Part shown: piece by piece, positions 1 through 12,764 of the stretch
How positions within the stretch are numbered: position 1 is the first letter of the stretch
How the letters are laid out: every line of letters starts with the position of its first letter
DNA from: Plantago ovata
Taxonomy: Eukaryota; Streptophyta; Magnoliopsida; Lamiales; Plantaginaceae
Length of the DNA stretch: 64,000 nt
NCBI GenBank assembly: GCA_028274465.1
Contig: CM051456.1
Coordinates: 122,218,880-122,282,879 of the forward strand
Reading direction: 5' to 3'
Notes under the pieces: model-generated
What the model was told of the DNA's origin: nothing
What the model saw: the letters and a program-made list of their open reading frames with translations, nothing else
The model's database searches: none
Position numbers and translations under genes: made by a program

Positions 1-644
1 ATTTGTCAAAAGAAATGGCGCTCAAAACTTCAGACGTTACATGTAACTAATTGAAGAGCTTTTGAAACAAACATTACATCACAAAGCACACTTTTGTCTT
101 TCTCCTCACGCAAAATACCAATTTTTTCATTACCATGTAACGTGGGAGATAAGATCCTAATCTAAAAAACTAGAGCAAAATTGCAAAGAGAAAAGATAAC
201 AAACGAAAAATGAAAAATTTCTAAAAAAAAAAAAAAAAAATGAAATAAGAAGCAAGACAAAGAGAAAACATGTGAAAAGGAACAATAATTGGCACATGCC
301 AAAGGCCTTACCAACGCCGCAAAGTAGATATTGGTTTGGTGTAAACATGTGAAATAACTCAATTATCACATTATTCTCAACTTTACACGAACCATCAACC
401 ATGAATCAATTTTCCCAACCTGGTGCAACTATTTTTAATCAATTGGAGTAGGATCGCTTAAATAATCCGCATATGTTAATCCCACATTTACAAAGCGAAT
501 CGGTTTGATACCAAGGTTAACATTTGTACCCGTATCACATTTTTCGACATGATCCATTAAAAATTGATCGGATCAATTTGAAATGTAAATACCCGTGAAC
601 CATTCGTTTATATATAAAGTTCTACTAGTATATTTTTATCTTAT
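1..644. other. AT-rich intergenic stretch, no gene seen
   Basis: Short open frames here are A/T-driven and match no family I recognise. A run of about 18 A lies near 222-240. I see no splice-compatible coding exon on either strand. Confidence 0.5.
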
Positions 645-900
645 TACTCCACTGTCCCGGTAGAAATTACCTAGTTTGATTTTTTTCGATCAACAATTTT
701 CAATTTTGACTTCTGATTATTCTTAAACTATAATGGTAAAATACTTAATAAAATTATATTATAAAAATATAGGTTATATATTTTCATAATATGATTTCGT
801 TAAATACATTATCATTATAGTTTAAGAGTAATCAGGAGTCAAAATTGAAAACTGTTGACCGAAAAAAGTCAAAGTGGGTAAATTACAGTGGGACGTAGTA
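645..900. mobile_element. Stowaway-like MITE (Tc1/mariner type)
   Basis: The two ends form an imperfect inverted repeat: the left end reads CTCCACTGTCCCGGTAGAAA and the right end, reverse-complemented, reads CTACGTCCCACTGTAATTTA. Inside, both arms carry TTTTTTCGRTCAAC and a TAAACTATAATG motif shared with the better-preserved copy at 14978-15239. The boundary dinucleotide is probably TA. No coding capacity is seen. The ends are approximate to a few bases. Confidence 0.65.
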
Positions 901-999
901 AGTAGATGTGTACTAATCTATTTTCCTAAATTCGGCAATTATTCGATCCGCTACTAACAAATCGGATCGTGATTGAAATTATTCTCGATTCGTATTCAA

Positions 1000-1310
1000 T
1001 TTTAATCTGATGTGTACATGTGACATTGTTTAATTAAAAGATGTAGAGTTCGAATCCTGTTGCTGTAATTATTTCCATTATTTGTATTATTATATTTCTT
1101 GAAAGTGTTGGGTTCGAATTTTGTTGGCGTGCTTTTTTTCCATTATTTGTATCATTATTTTAGTTGAAGGTCTTAGGTTCGAATCTTATTTGGCGTAACT
1201 TTTTTCTTTTTTATTTATTATCTTCTTATATCTTTATTTTTTTTAATAAAGTTTTATGGTCGTACTATACTTAATTTAAAAATAATCATATGTTATTATG
1301 AAAAAAAGAC
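1000..1310 (+). repeat. Dispersed repeat with internal ~90-bp tandem units
   Basis: Successive units share GGTTCGAATCTTATTTGGCG-like and TCCATTATTTGTATCATTAT-like strings. The segment recurs in inverted orientation at about 50500-50815, including its 5' part (AATCTGATGTGTACATGTGA here) and the flank beyond the units. It is therefore a dispersed element and not a local simple repeat. The GGTTCGAATC string resembles a tRNA B box. I do not recognise the family. Confidence 0.6.
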
Positions 1311-3779
1311 ATATTTTATTAGCTAAAACGTCAATCTTGTTAATAAAATGTATTTTATGTAGACAAAATACTTATGTTCTTAAAAATACTCTATATTTTC
1401 GCTAAAAATACTCTATGTTTTGTTAAATATTGAACTGAACTGAATAAAGTTGAACTGAATGAAGCTGAACTGAACTTATTTGTAGTATAAAATACTACTA
1501 AGCAAATCTGAACTAAATTTAATACATCTGAACTGATCTAAACTTAAAATAATAATTTTTAGACGAAGAGATCAACCGGGCCTAAATTATGTAGATACAG
1601 TAATTCCATAATGCATTGTGATTAATGACATTGCTCAGTTAATTAAAATTATGAAATAGAAACTAATATCATTTTGGCTACATAGTCAAATTTAGTCAAA
1701 TTTTATGGGATCGAAATTTTGTGATTGATACCTTACCAGGTTAGAATACAACACTTTGTCATATATAACTTCATCCCGTATCTAATTGTCTTCCATCCAA
1801 TGTCCTAAACAATGAGATAGGCATTTTTCTATTTTTTTATTTTTTTTTTGAATTTATTGGTTGGATTATGCTTGTAAAAACATGGAAATGCAATGTTTGG
1901 CTGGCTAAAATTCTTTTGGTAGGATTTAATCACATTCGAGGGCTTGTTGGAGCACATGACTCTCCTACCCAATTCATATGACCACCACCTCATCACCACC
2001 TACCTTTTAACTAACAAACTAGTATAAGTAATACGTACTGTAGTATTTGTCTATTTCTTTTCTTTTTTCCATGTCCCTTTTCTCTTGACCTTTCATTTTT
2101 TCCTACTTTTTAAATGAAAATAATAGGTTCGGTTATCTACCTTCCAAACTTGTCACATGTCCTATTGTTTCCTCATTCATATTTTTATCTACTTTTTGCC
2201 TAATTTTAAACCTTTATACCATACAAAATCATGATATCAACATATTACTACTTCACTACACCGGTATAAACATGCAGTTATAAAGTGACTGAGTGATGAG
2301 AATGTTGGAGTAGTACGAGAGAGGTTCAAAGTTAGTACAATGGATGCATAATGCACTTTTGTATTTGGAAGGATTAATTAGGTTCAAAGTTAGTACATAT
2401 CACTGGTTTGTTTATACATGTATTTTCAGCCTTTTGTATTTGGAAGGATTAATTAGGTATCTAGGATGGAGGAATGTGCGCCATTTTGAATGGAACGTAG
2501 CAAGAAGAACTACCGATTGTTTGGCTCTCTTTTCATTTTGGGGAGTTTCGTTCTAAAAACGTAAATTAGCTTTGCCTTTCTTTTTTAGCCACCCCTCAAC
2601 ACTATTCACGTTTTTTGATTTTTAGCATTTTTCTTTTTGGTTTTTTATCTCATTATATTATTTCTCTCTCTATAACCCACTATCTATCTTTCTCTTTCTA
2701 TAACTCTTTTTACACATCATCATTTTAATTTTCCTTACTAAACAAACTCTCCAAATTAATACCATACATTAATTTTTTCTCCTCTCAATTTTTTTCTATT
2801 CATCTCACTAACCACCCATCCTAAAAAATGATCCCAAAAGGAGCCAAACGTGCTACTAGATTCCAACAAGTACTAGTACCATGTTTTGTAGTGTACATTC
2901 TAGTTGTTTTAGTGCTTTCGAGTTGTCACACCTTAATTCATTTCTTAGTTAAGACATACTATAAGTCTACCGGAAATTAGGTATTTGTCAAATTCAAGCC
3001 GTTTTATCTGGACATGTTACCCATGATCAAGGACGTGATAATGCATTTTAAAAAGAATTGAAGTTAACAAAAATAAAATGCATAACTTATTTGGAGATGA
3101 AATAAGCACGTCTTAAGTCATAACAACCAAATATAGTATTTGGCCAAATAATTTATTACAAACCTAGAGCAAAACATTAAATATTTATAATATTTAATTG
3201 ACTTGAGTATAATTGTTTTTAAAAAAAGATGAATCACATAACTTAATTAGTATTTGACTCGACTAAACACCAACTTCACACCAAATACACACACTTAAGC
3301 TCATAGGGATTTGTTTGAGCGGTGAACTTGTACTACTACTGTAGTGATCGGTTGGGCAGTATTTGAAAAGGCAATATCGTAACCCAATCCAATTATATGT
3401 GCAAAAGGATAAAAATATAGAGTATGCAAGCAATGAAGCAAATAGCAACTTTCTTGGCCTAGTCTGGGTCACCATGATACTTATAATCCAATTAAGTTTG
3501 AGTGTTCATTGGACATGATGATATATCCGAACCTAACCAAGTCAAACGACCTGTTCATGATATACCCAAATCACGATATGTATGTCCTAATTTCAAGATT
3601 TAGAATAGAATTCCATAATGGGGAATGCAATATTGGCATGAGTCAGAAAGTGTTGCAAATAGAAATAGACAAGTAAGTATTATATATTTCATCATAAAGC
3701 AAAACTCACAGTCACACAGATAATTATTCCGCCATTATGTAAAGCTAGTAGGAGTAGATGATATGCGCGCTATAATTCC
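1311..3779. other. Intergenic, AT-rich, no gene seen
   Basis: No exon with family similarity is visible. A partial duplication lies at 2327-2460: GGTTCAAAGTTAGTACA occurs twice and TTTTGTATTTGGAAGGATTA occurs twice, about 77 bases apart. A strongly decayed SINE-like head may lie near 2283-2335, similar to the one at 9105. The remainder is low-complexity A/T sequence. Confidence 0.45.
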
Positions 3780-3800
3780 ACTAAAACATTTTACCTTAGT

Positions 3801-5167
3801 TTTGTTTTTAAACGACATCAGAAGAGTGCATAAGCGATGCACAAAAAAAGGACACTCCACCAAAAATCAAGAAGAGTATAAAAGCATGTTCAAACATCAA
3901 ACTTATTATGGTGGTATCAAAACTTGACCACCCCCTCGTCTAGTATGTCAATCTTACTAGCAATATGCCAAGAGTAGGGGGTGACGAAAATAATTACCAA
4001 TTCTAGTCAAGTCCAACAGAATGAAATATCGTTTGGTGCAAGTTTATAAAATTTAGCAAGAAAATGAAAGATGATATACTTCGTAGGGATACGGTGCAAT
4101 CACAAATAAAGGAAGTCACATGATATACCCAACATGGTCCAGAAGGAGAGTACAACAACAGAACCACGATCCTAAACCTGAGGGCCCAAAATAAGACAAC
4201 CAACTTCATGCAAAAAATTTGATCACATTCGTAAGCTAACAATCAGAATAGCACCAAAATGAAGACCAGCAATTATATACAGTATCCACAATACACTGCA
4301 GCACACATAACATCAACTAGCCGCTTCAAGCAAAACAGCATACCGCAACATCAGCAAAAACAGAGGGCAGCAACAATTTACCGATTAGTTTTCCAGCACC
4401 TATCTGGATGCAACAACCACATAGACAAATTATACTCAAGAACAATACCACCTTTACTCCTCAACCAATGTCAAAGTGCGATTCTTATTCTATCAACCAC
4501 TTGTCGTCCACTTTTCATTCTTAAGACAAATCCCATTGCGCGCTTTCCATAACAACCATAAAGTAGCTTGAATCACGACTACCCTAAAACGATTCGCCTC
4601 ACAAGGAGAGATCAAGAAAGTACCATTTATGAGTTCATACAGTGAATCACATGGTAACAACACAAACCCACCCCAATCCGCAACTTTTTCCCACACCACC
4701 TTGGCAAAAGTACAATTGTCTGAAAGATATGGTTGACACTTTCTTCGTCATTCCAGCACAATTTACAGTAAGATACCACCTTCGGATGAATGATTTGTCT
4801 CTGCTTCAAATCATCAAAGGTTGGTAGTCTTTCCCTACCCTCTTTCCAAACGAACCCATTCACTTTAAGAGGTAACAAAGACTCCCAAACAAACTTCTTC
4901 CAATTGATATTCGGCTGCAAAGTAACATCAACGACCTATGGAATAATGATTCAGGTTTGAGCTTGGTATCCTACCTTGGCCGTATACTGTTCACCCCCAT
5001 CGAACCTCGAAAGAACACCTGTAGAAAATCTGTGAGAATTCATGTAATTAACACACAAAGCAGATAACTCATTGACCATAATTAACCCCAACAGGACAAC
5101 GACCTATACCAATCCCAACTAAAACCGTTTTTAACCTATCAGAAACCAAACAATCTCTTTTTAACCA
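3801..5167 (-). mobile_element. 5'-truncated LINE (non-LTR retrotransposon)
   Basis: The minus strand encodes a reverse-transcriptase zinc-binding (zf-RVT) segment around 4920-4710, with VWESLLPLKVNGFVWK, LPTFDDLKQRQI and CKLCWNDEESVNHIF. A downstream frame at 4699-4493 carries LWLLWKARNGICLKNEKW, the stretch that usually follows zf-RVT in plant LINE ORF2. The change of frame between them shows the copy is dead. Perfect 21-bp direct repeats beginning ACTAAAACATTTTACC flank it at 3780-3800 and 5168-5188. Next to the left repeat is T-rich sequence, consistent with an A-rich 3' tail on the minus strand. Only the C-terminal end of ORF2 is present, so the insertion was truncated at its 5' end. Confidence 0.8.
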
Positions 5168-5188
5168 ACTAAAACATTTTACCTTAGT

Positions 5189-5648
5189 ACTTAGTACAAA
5201 TATCCTCAACATTAACGTAAAAAAAATCTTAGTAACAAGGAGCATGTGACAATTATGGTATGAGGCCCCGGTGTTGGATGAGAAATACTTACATAATATA
5301 ATACGTATGGCGGTTCAATGTATGGATCGATCACAAATTAAATAGAGTTTAATAGTGTAGGAGGAGTAGATTATTTAGATTGGCAGTTGAGTTTAATAGT
5401 AGTATATTACTCATGAATTTTTAGTGTTACGGGAGATAACGGTTTCGAGGTTCGCTCATATTTAATATTCTTATCTTACTTGGGGGTGGGGGTTTGTGTA
5501 TTTTCTATCTCAGTTTTGTAAATGTGGAGTCTATGAAAAAATTCGAAATAAGCCCAAACCATTGTAAATTCAAAATGGAAGAGTCTTATTTGGAGCTTAT
5601 AATGACATAAGCCCCAAAATTGAAGCTAACCATTGTTATTGCTCTAAT
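5189..5648. other. Intergenic, no feature recognised
   Basis: AT-rich sequence between the LINE and a SINE-like element. The phrase GAGTTTAATAGT repeats around 5345-5400. Nothing coding is visible. Confidence 0.4.
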
Positions 5649-5649
5649 A

Positions 5650-5865
5650 GCCGGTAAGGGTGGCTCAATTGGTTGAAAGAGATGATAATATCCTCTTTGT
5701 CACATGTTCAATCCCCACGAGGAGCGAACTTTGGGTATTTATGCCTTCTGAGTTGAACTTGTGCGGTTTAACTTGACTTACGTGGTTGGTAGGCTATTGC
5801 GTAGGCTCGTGGGTATATCCAATGCGCACCCAAAGAGTAGTGACTTCGAATTTCCAACGTCATAA
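5650..5865 (+). mobile_element. tRNA-derived SINE
   Basis: The head reads GGGTGGCTCAATTGGTTGAA, which fits a pol III A box. About 45 bases later ATGTTCAATCCCCACGAG fits a degenerate B box. The body continues with a GGCTATTGCGTAGGCTCGTG segment typical of plant SINE bodies, and the copy ends in an A-rich tail (AAAAGAAATAAAAATAAAAA). I did not find a clear target-site duplication, so the ends are approximate. Confidence 0.65.
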
Positions 5866-6014
5866 AAGAAATAAAAATAAAAATAATGTAAGTAATAAGT
5901 GCAATTAAAGTTCATTATCACTAAAAAAAAGGGGGGAAGATGTAGTATATAAAATGTATATATACATACTATATTAGTTAAGTACTGGAATTTTTGGAGA
6001 GAAAATTACATATT

Positions 6015-7303
6015 GGGGTTCCTTGTGAGGTATCATATCATAATAGGGCCATTTAGTTCAAAAATAACATTTTAGGTCAAAATTATGGTTTCTGTAGTTG
6101 ACCAACACACAATTACAGTAATGCCATCACTCCAAAATAGGCAAACCAAATACGCCCTTAACATAAATGCTCATGCCTAAAATGTAATTATTTTTTAAAG
6201 TTAATTTCTTGTTAACTTTTGCATCCAAACCTTTGGCAAAATTTAGATTTTACCCCAAAACCTATTACGAAGTCTAAATGACCTCCAAACCTTTATCAAA
6301 TTTATAATCTACCCGAATTCTTCATATAATTACTATAACTAACAACTAATCACATCACTAGCTCATTAAAAATTTAAAAGCTAAAAAGAAAAACTACAAC
6401 AAAATCTATTTCCAATATAAGTCGCTAGCTTCCTCTAAATTCCAGTCCAATGGTTTGCCACTATTCAAGCTTTAAACTTTTTCTTTTTAATTTTTTTTAA
6501 TTTGTAAATGGGTTTTTTTAGCTTTTAATTTTTCTTTTTAGTTTTTTTTTTATATTTTTAATTAGTTTATGATGTGATTAGTTGTTAGTTATGATAATTT
6601 AGATAAGTTCGGGGTAGATTCTAACTTTTCGCAAAGGTTTGGAGGTTGTTTAATTAGCGACTTTAGATTTTGGGGTAAACTCTAACTTTTGCCAAAGGTT
6701 TGGGTGTAAAATTCAACTTAGTATATTTAGTAATAGTGCCTTCTATTTTTTTTAATGTATAAAGTTTTGATTATTTGTAAACTTATTGTTTTTTCAAGTA
6801 TTAAGCCCTAAAATATAGAGTGATTTAGTTCATTAAGAAAATTGAGAGAATGAATGAAGTTAGAAAAATAGGAATAAAATTGAAATTCACTTGAAAATAA
6901 AAATATTGCTAACAAGTAACAAGTAATAATTTGAATAAATTAAATGAATGATATATATGCGTCATTATCAAAAACATTTGACACCATATATTATATATTT
7001 TAATGTATGAAAGTTAAATAGAAATAGTATAAAAGAAATTACTGTGTTAAATAATTACTTTTAAAATTAGTGTGGTAAAAAAATAGTTTTAGAATTACTT
7101 TTTTCATTGAAATTCAATTACATTTTAGGCCAAACGGTTAGTTTTAAAATTACATTTTAGGCCTCAGACTAAAGGGTGTTTGGCTCTCTCAAAATCCGAT
7201 TTTGCTACAGTACCTTAGTTCTTGCAAAGTTAAATTCGTGGCCTAAAATGTTATTGTTGATCTAAGTGACCCTATTTTGTTATTAGGGACGCTAAGAGAC
7301 CCC
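6015..7303. mobile_element. Non-autonomous DNA transposon with long inverted ends, carrying a nested element
   Basis: Inverted arms of roughly 190 bp: the left arm runs GGGGTTCCTTGTGAGG ... AATAGGGCCATTTAG ... AACATTTTAGGTC, and the right arm reverse-complemented reads GGGGTCTCTTAGCGTCC ... AATAGGGTCACTTAG ... AACATTTTAGGCC. Both arms later carry a CCTAAAATGTAATT motif. The subterminal layout resembles the ends of the palindrome-core family (ATTACAT...GGACCCC...TTAG), so they may be related. No transposase coding is seen. A second inverted-repeat element lies inside at 6211-6718. Confidence 0.6.
6211..6718. mobile_element. Foldback MITE nested in the 6015-7303 element
   Basis: Arms of about 190 bp are inverted copies. 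Left has GCATCCAAACCTTTGGCAAA and TTTTACCCCAAAACCT; right reverse-complemented has ACACCCAAACCTTTGGCAAA and TTTACCCCAAAATCT. Both also share ACTAACAACTAATCACATCA. A short A/T spacer separates the arms. A target-site duplication is not clear. Lying wholly inside another inverted-repeat element, it inserted later. Confidence 0.65.
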
Positions 7304-7309
7304 TAAAAA

Positions 7310-7806
7310 GTAATGGACCCAATTTTTGGATAACCCAATAAGTGGAATTTTTAAATTTTATCTTTTCCTTTTTATTAATCTTTTTTTTCTTAATTCATGT
7401 ACCAGAAATAGTACTGGCATAGCTCCGTCTAGAGCTGTGTTCAAGCTCCGATTAGAGTTTGCACCCGCAGGTTGCATGATCCAAAGTCTGGAGCTTGCAC
7501 AACTTTGATTGGAGATGTGCAATTAATCTCCGACTGGAGCTTGCACAACTTTAGATTGAAGCAGTGCAAGTTCCGTTCTTGAGCTTGTCGCTCCGTTACT
7601 GAAATTCAAAATTTAGTACTAGAGAAACTTTCAAAGAGAGAAGACAGAGAAGAAGTAAGAAAATATAAAAAGAAAAAAATTAATAAAAATTTTGGGACTT
7701 ATTTAAAATTTTATTTTATTTTTTTAAACAAAACTTAAGTCATGTTTGGTTTCAAATATTAAATTTTGATAGTCAACCTAAAAATGGACTAGAATATAAT
7801 TGTTAT
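7310..7806 (-). mobile_element. Decayed copy of the palindrome-core element family
   Basis: The centre (about 7425-7605) holds degenerate units such as GGAGCTTGCACAACTTTGAT, CTCCGACTGGAGCTTGCACA and AAGCTCCGATTAGAG. A T-rich tract lies on one side and an A/G-rich tract (AGAGAGAAGACAGAGAAGAA) on the other. The right end, reverse-complemented, reads TAGTCCATTTTTAGGTTGAC then GAAACCAAACATGAC, matching the 5' end of the family (GGTCC...GTTGACC...CCAAACA). The boundaries are approximate. Confidence 0.5.
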
Positions 7807-9927
7807 GTCATTAGTTGTCGAATTTTAATATTTCTAGTCTAATGGAGTTTAAAATGATATAGCTACCGGTAAGGATCCTAGAAGGTAATTTTCTCTTCAA
7901 ATATTTATGTGCAGAGAGAACAATGTTGATATAAGATGCACAACAACATACACTAAAAAAATATTCGATTTCATTCAATATAGAAAACACATTAAAAAAG
8001 TTCATATTTAAATGGAAGAACACCAAAACCAAAGGAATCAATTCCAAATTCATGACACAATTTATGTGCCAAAACATTGGCCTCCCTTCTTACACTTTTT
8101 AAGGAGTAGTAATTCATTAGGATTAAGTGTCATCATAATCATACTTAGCTGCCAAAATTGAATGAGTCGTTTGAAAAAACAGTACTTGATCCAGTTTTAG
8201 GCCATGTGATTAACGATTAGAGAAAGTAACGTGCCTGACATTTATCTGAAAACAACTTCTTACCAACTACTATTAGCTAGATAGGTGATTAATTAATGGA
8301 ATAAACATGAAAATTATTTTTATTTATAATAAAAGAAAGAACCGGCACAAAACTGCATTTCCGTTGCGCTATGTCACGAAAAATTCGACTTTGATCGTCC
8401 AAGTAGTATTGTGATTATTTTCAAAGTCTAGTTCAAACTTCAAACAATCAAACCCATCAAAGGTGCCTTTCTAAATTGTACGAATAATTACACCTACGTT
8501 AGTAGAAGGTACCATTGACTTTCGAGCAATTTGGTACTCAAATTAAAATACTAAAATTGATGAGCAAGATTTAATTAATAATGACTGTTGAAATTAAGGA
8601 TTATTTTTCTTTCAAGAAAGAAAAAATAAAATAAAAACGGTAATATAACCGACCACGCAAAAGTTGAGCGTAAGCCATGTGATTAGCCAAATCATATCCA
8701 CTGTACAAAATTACTACTCCTAGTCCATTATTTAGTTAGTAGTGAGTATATTAATTAATTAATTAATAATTAATTATTATTCCACATGAGCGTGTAAATA
8801 ACTCCATCGTTTCAAACCATGGCTATTTTCCTACTGTATTATTTCGTCCCAATTGAGTTTTGACAATGAAGGAAAATGACCCCAAGTGTTGATGGCTGTT
8901 TTGTTAATTTGAATTTTACGACGTCATAAACATCACCAGATGAAGAATACTACTCCTATTACAAGTACAATTTGTTACGTTACAAAATCAAATAAAATTG
9001 CCTATCTAGAAGTTCTTTTCGTAATTGAGATGTGACTGAAATTAGTCAATAAACTTATTACGCTATCTTTTACCAACATTACTTAATTAGTCGGATTCAT
9101 AAAGTGGTCCGGTGGTAAGGATGTTGGAATATAAATGATAGGTGAGAGTTTAAATTCTGATGGAGTCATAATTTAGGATTGGTTGGTATATGTGTATTTG
9201 AATATATAAATTAATAAAGGGAAAAAAAAAGTTAATAGCTAGAAGTATAGAGTATCTACTACTATCTCATACCCGATTATATGTCACATTTAACTTTGGA
9301 ATAACTTTCAATAATTTTCTAAGTTAATGTTGCATCATCTCTGAAATACTTACTTTTACTTTTAAAAGAAACCATACTTTATGAACTTTAAAATATAAAA
9401 TATAGTATAATTTTATTAAATATTTTATGTTTTTAGTTTTGGGACACTTTAGTGAAGTTAACTTTGCGACTTATTTAGAATATAAATGTGACATTTATCT
9501 GAAATAGATCTGAGTAGAGGATCAGGTGATTGATAGTTAATTATTTTCATAAGTTGACTAAAGAAGAGAAATTCAATTAAGAGCTATGGATAACCATTGT
9601 ACACTTTCTAATGCATCGTGTAGGTTCATTAGTGGGGCTCCCATGTTCGAAATGTACAAGTGGTTTATGCTAAATGAAATAACACAAATTTCTCCTCAAA
9701 CTATAGCTACTTTTATTCGACTTCAAAAATTTGAACCGAACTTATATATGAAATTTACTAATTTCAACTAAACAAATATAAATTGAACTGATCTAGATCC
9801 AAGGTTATATTTTTTTAAAAGTTAAATTAAACAAAGCTTGAATTGACAATTTCACGCAAGTAGGAGTGGGACACTATTATTTTCATTTGAAAACCAATTC
9901 AGTTGCGAGACAATCGTTTGGCCTTGG
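7807..9927. other. Intergenic, AT-rich, no gene seen
   Basis: No recognisable exon. A possible decayed SINE with a tRNA-like head (GTGGTCCGGTGGTAAGGATG) and an A-rich end lies at about 9105-9225. A TTAATTAATTAATTAATAAT tract lies near 8751-8770. Around 9265-9500 there is a weak inverted pairing (ATATGTCACATTTA versus TAAATGTGACATTTA) that could be a decayed MITE. Confidence 0.4.
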
Positions 9928-9936
9928 GTTCGAAAA

Positions 9937-10863
<927 letters not shown>

Positions 10864-11052
10864 GTTCGAAAATACGCATTTTCATAGCATAAATAACTTA
10901 CAACCAGACCGAATACATAGCCTTTGCAGCAAATTTATACATCATTGAGCCCAAAATGAAGAAAAAGATGATGGTTTCAATAACAGAAACCTCAATTAAT
11001 ATACTGTATATAATCTACATTACATTAAAAAGTAATCTACAAATTACACATA

Positions 11053-12610
11053 TTAGCAAAATCTGTATAAGCCCTTAAAACTCTGGCAATTACTACACAA
11101 CTGACCCTCCTGTAAGCCCAATTGCCAGCCGCAAAAGCACGAAATTGCTGCGGCAGGTTTAGCCGGCTCAGCCTTGATGGGCGGCCGCAAGAAGTCGAAG
11201 AAAGACTTGGACTCAACCGATGATGCACTGAAAGAAGCACTCTTTGTGTACTTGGCCTGAAAAGGCAGCCCAATGGACAGCTCCAAGTCCAGCGAAATGC
11301 CACCCTTTTGCTCCTCAGGCTCCTCCTCCGTCGTGCTGCTGGAGCATTTGGTGTCGTCGTTTGATGAGGAGTTGTTATCAACTGACGGAACGCTGATGTT
11401 CATGGTAGACTCATTGCTTTCTAATTTTATGTTCGGGTTTCTGAAGTCCAGGCAAGTTTTGGTGATAGGAACGGTGGGGGCTGAGACCGTTGTGGCGGTG
11501 GGGTTAGTGGTGGAGGCAGATGCAGCAGCAGCAGAGTTAAGTGAACGGTGGGTTGATGGGTCAATGCCGCGGCTAATGAGTTTTCGCTTGATGTGAGTGT
11601 TCCAGTAGTTCTTGATCTCGTTATCTGTCCTCCCCGGTAATCTTCCAGCTATTAAAGACCATCTGTGATTTGGAATTAAGATACATGTTAGCACTAATGA
11701 ATTTCTAATGCCCTCAAAACATCTTCATGTCATATAAAATCTAGCCTGTTTATATTAAAAACAAAAAAAAAAAAATCTAATAAAGGGGTTTATCTCATTT
11801 TTAAATCTAACCTATTTGGTATTTACATTTTTGGAGAGTTGTACATGTAGGGCCATAAAGGGGGTCTATACCTACCTATCAAAAACAGAAAATGGCAAAA
11901 GAGGATTAAATATGTTTGACTATTAAGGTGGTGTAGTTTGGTACCAACTTGCAGGTAGGCAGGCAGGAGATAAACCAATCTACACTACTAGCTAGACTAG
12001 AAGAAGTATATTCAATCACACAAACATAAGAAGAAATAGCCTTTTTTCAATTCTAAACAGAATTGTGGTCCAACAGGGGTCCTAGGAGATCTAAAATGCA
12101 CAAAATCAAGAAACAGAGCATATTATAATTATTAAACTCACTTGTTTCCAAGCAAGCTATGAAGCTTGATAATGATTTCATCCTCTTCTTCAGTGAAATT
12201 GCCTCTTTTAAGATCAGGTCTCAGATAATTTATCCACCTCAATCTGCAACTCTTCCCACACCTCAACAAACCTGCAAAATCAGCAACATAAAGCCTTAAA
12301 ATCATGCAACAGGGGAAAACAGGGAGTCACATAATTTTAAATTTCCAAACACCTTCTAATAGAGTTTGCGTGACCCACAATCTCTATTATTACACGATGT
12401 GTGGACCCTAACATCTGATAAACGCTAAAGAATGCATGAATGAGATACGAAGACCGGAAAAAGTAGTTGAATTGTACCAGCAGCTTTAGGGAGAGAACGC
12501 CAGCAGCCTTCACCATGGGTACGGATGTAATTGATGAGGCGTTGATCTTCTTCTTTAGTCCAAGCGCCTTTGTTTGTGTGAGCTTTTTCGCAGCAAGGTG
12601 AACGACCCAT
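11053..12610 (-). CDS. R2R3-MYB transcription factor, subgroup 4-type repressor
   Basis: Three exons: 12610-12478, 12271-12142 and 11662-11053, encoding 290 residues. Intron phases (1, then 2) are the classic R2R3-MYB pattern. It starts [17 protein letters not shown], the usual N-terminus. R2 spans about residues 14-61 and R3 about 67-112 ([13 protein letters not shown], then [20 protein letters not shown]). The R3 segment [20 protein letters not shown] fits the bHLH-interaction signature except that Ile replaces the first Leu. Downstream are a C1-type motif ([12 protein letters not shown]), an EAR-type [10 protein letters not shown] and a Cys cluster ([10 protein letters not shown]...CSNC) like the C3 zinc-finger-like motif of MYB4/6/8-type proteins. 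By family this should be a nuclear repressor of phenylpropanoid or flavonoid genes, often acting through MYB-bHLH complexes. The assignment to subgroup 4 is firm; the exact orthologue is not resolved. Confidence 0.93.
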
Positions 12611-12752
12611 GATTGCTTCTGTTCAATCTTGAAAAGTTTGCTGCTTGCTTTTCTGTTGGTTTTGGAAGTGAAATCTTGATGGATGATGACAGAGGAAGAA
12701 GAAGAAGAAGAATAATGGGATGAGAGGAGGAGAGAAGTGGGGAGAGAGGGAT

Positions 12753-12764
12753 GGTTTATATATG
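12753..12764 (-). promoter_or_regulatory. Probable TATA box of the MYB gene
   Basis: The minus strand reads CATATATAAACC about 145 bases upstream of the MYB start codon. A GAA-rich stretch (near 12693-12712) and a run of about 14 G on the plus strand (near 12793) lie close by in the leader and promoter. Confidence 0.5.

Noticed and set aside
157-402. 81-residue Phe-rich frame
   Set aside because: Generated by a poly(A) run and A/T bias, without homology or splice context.
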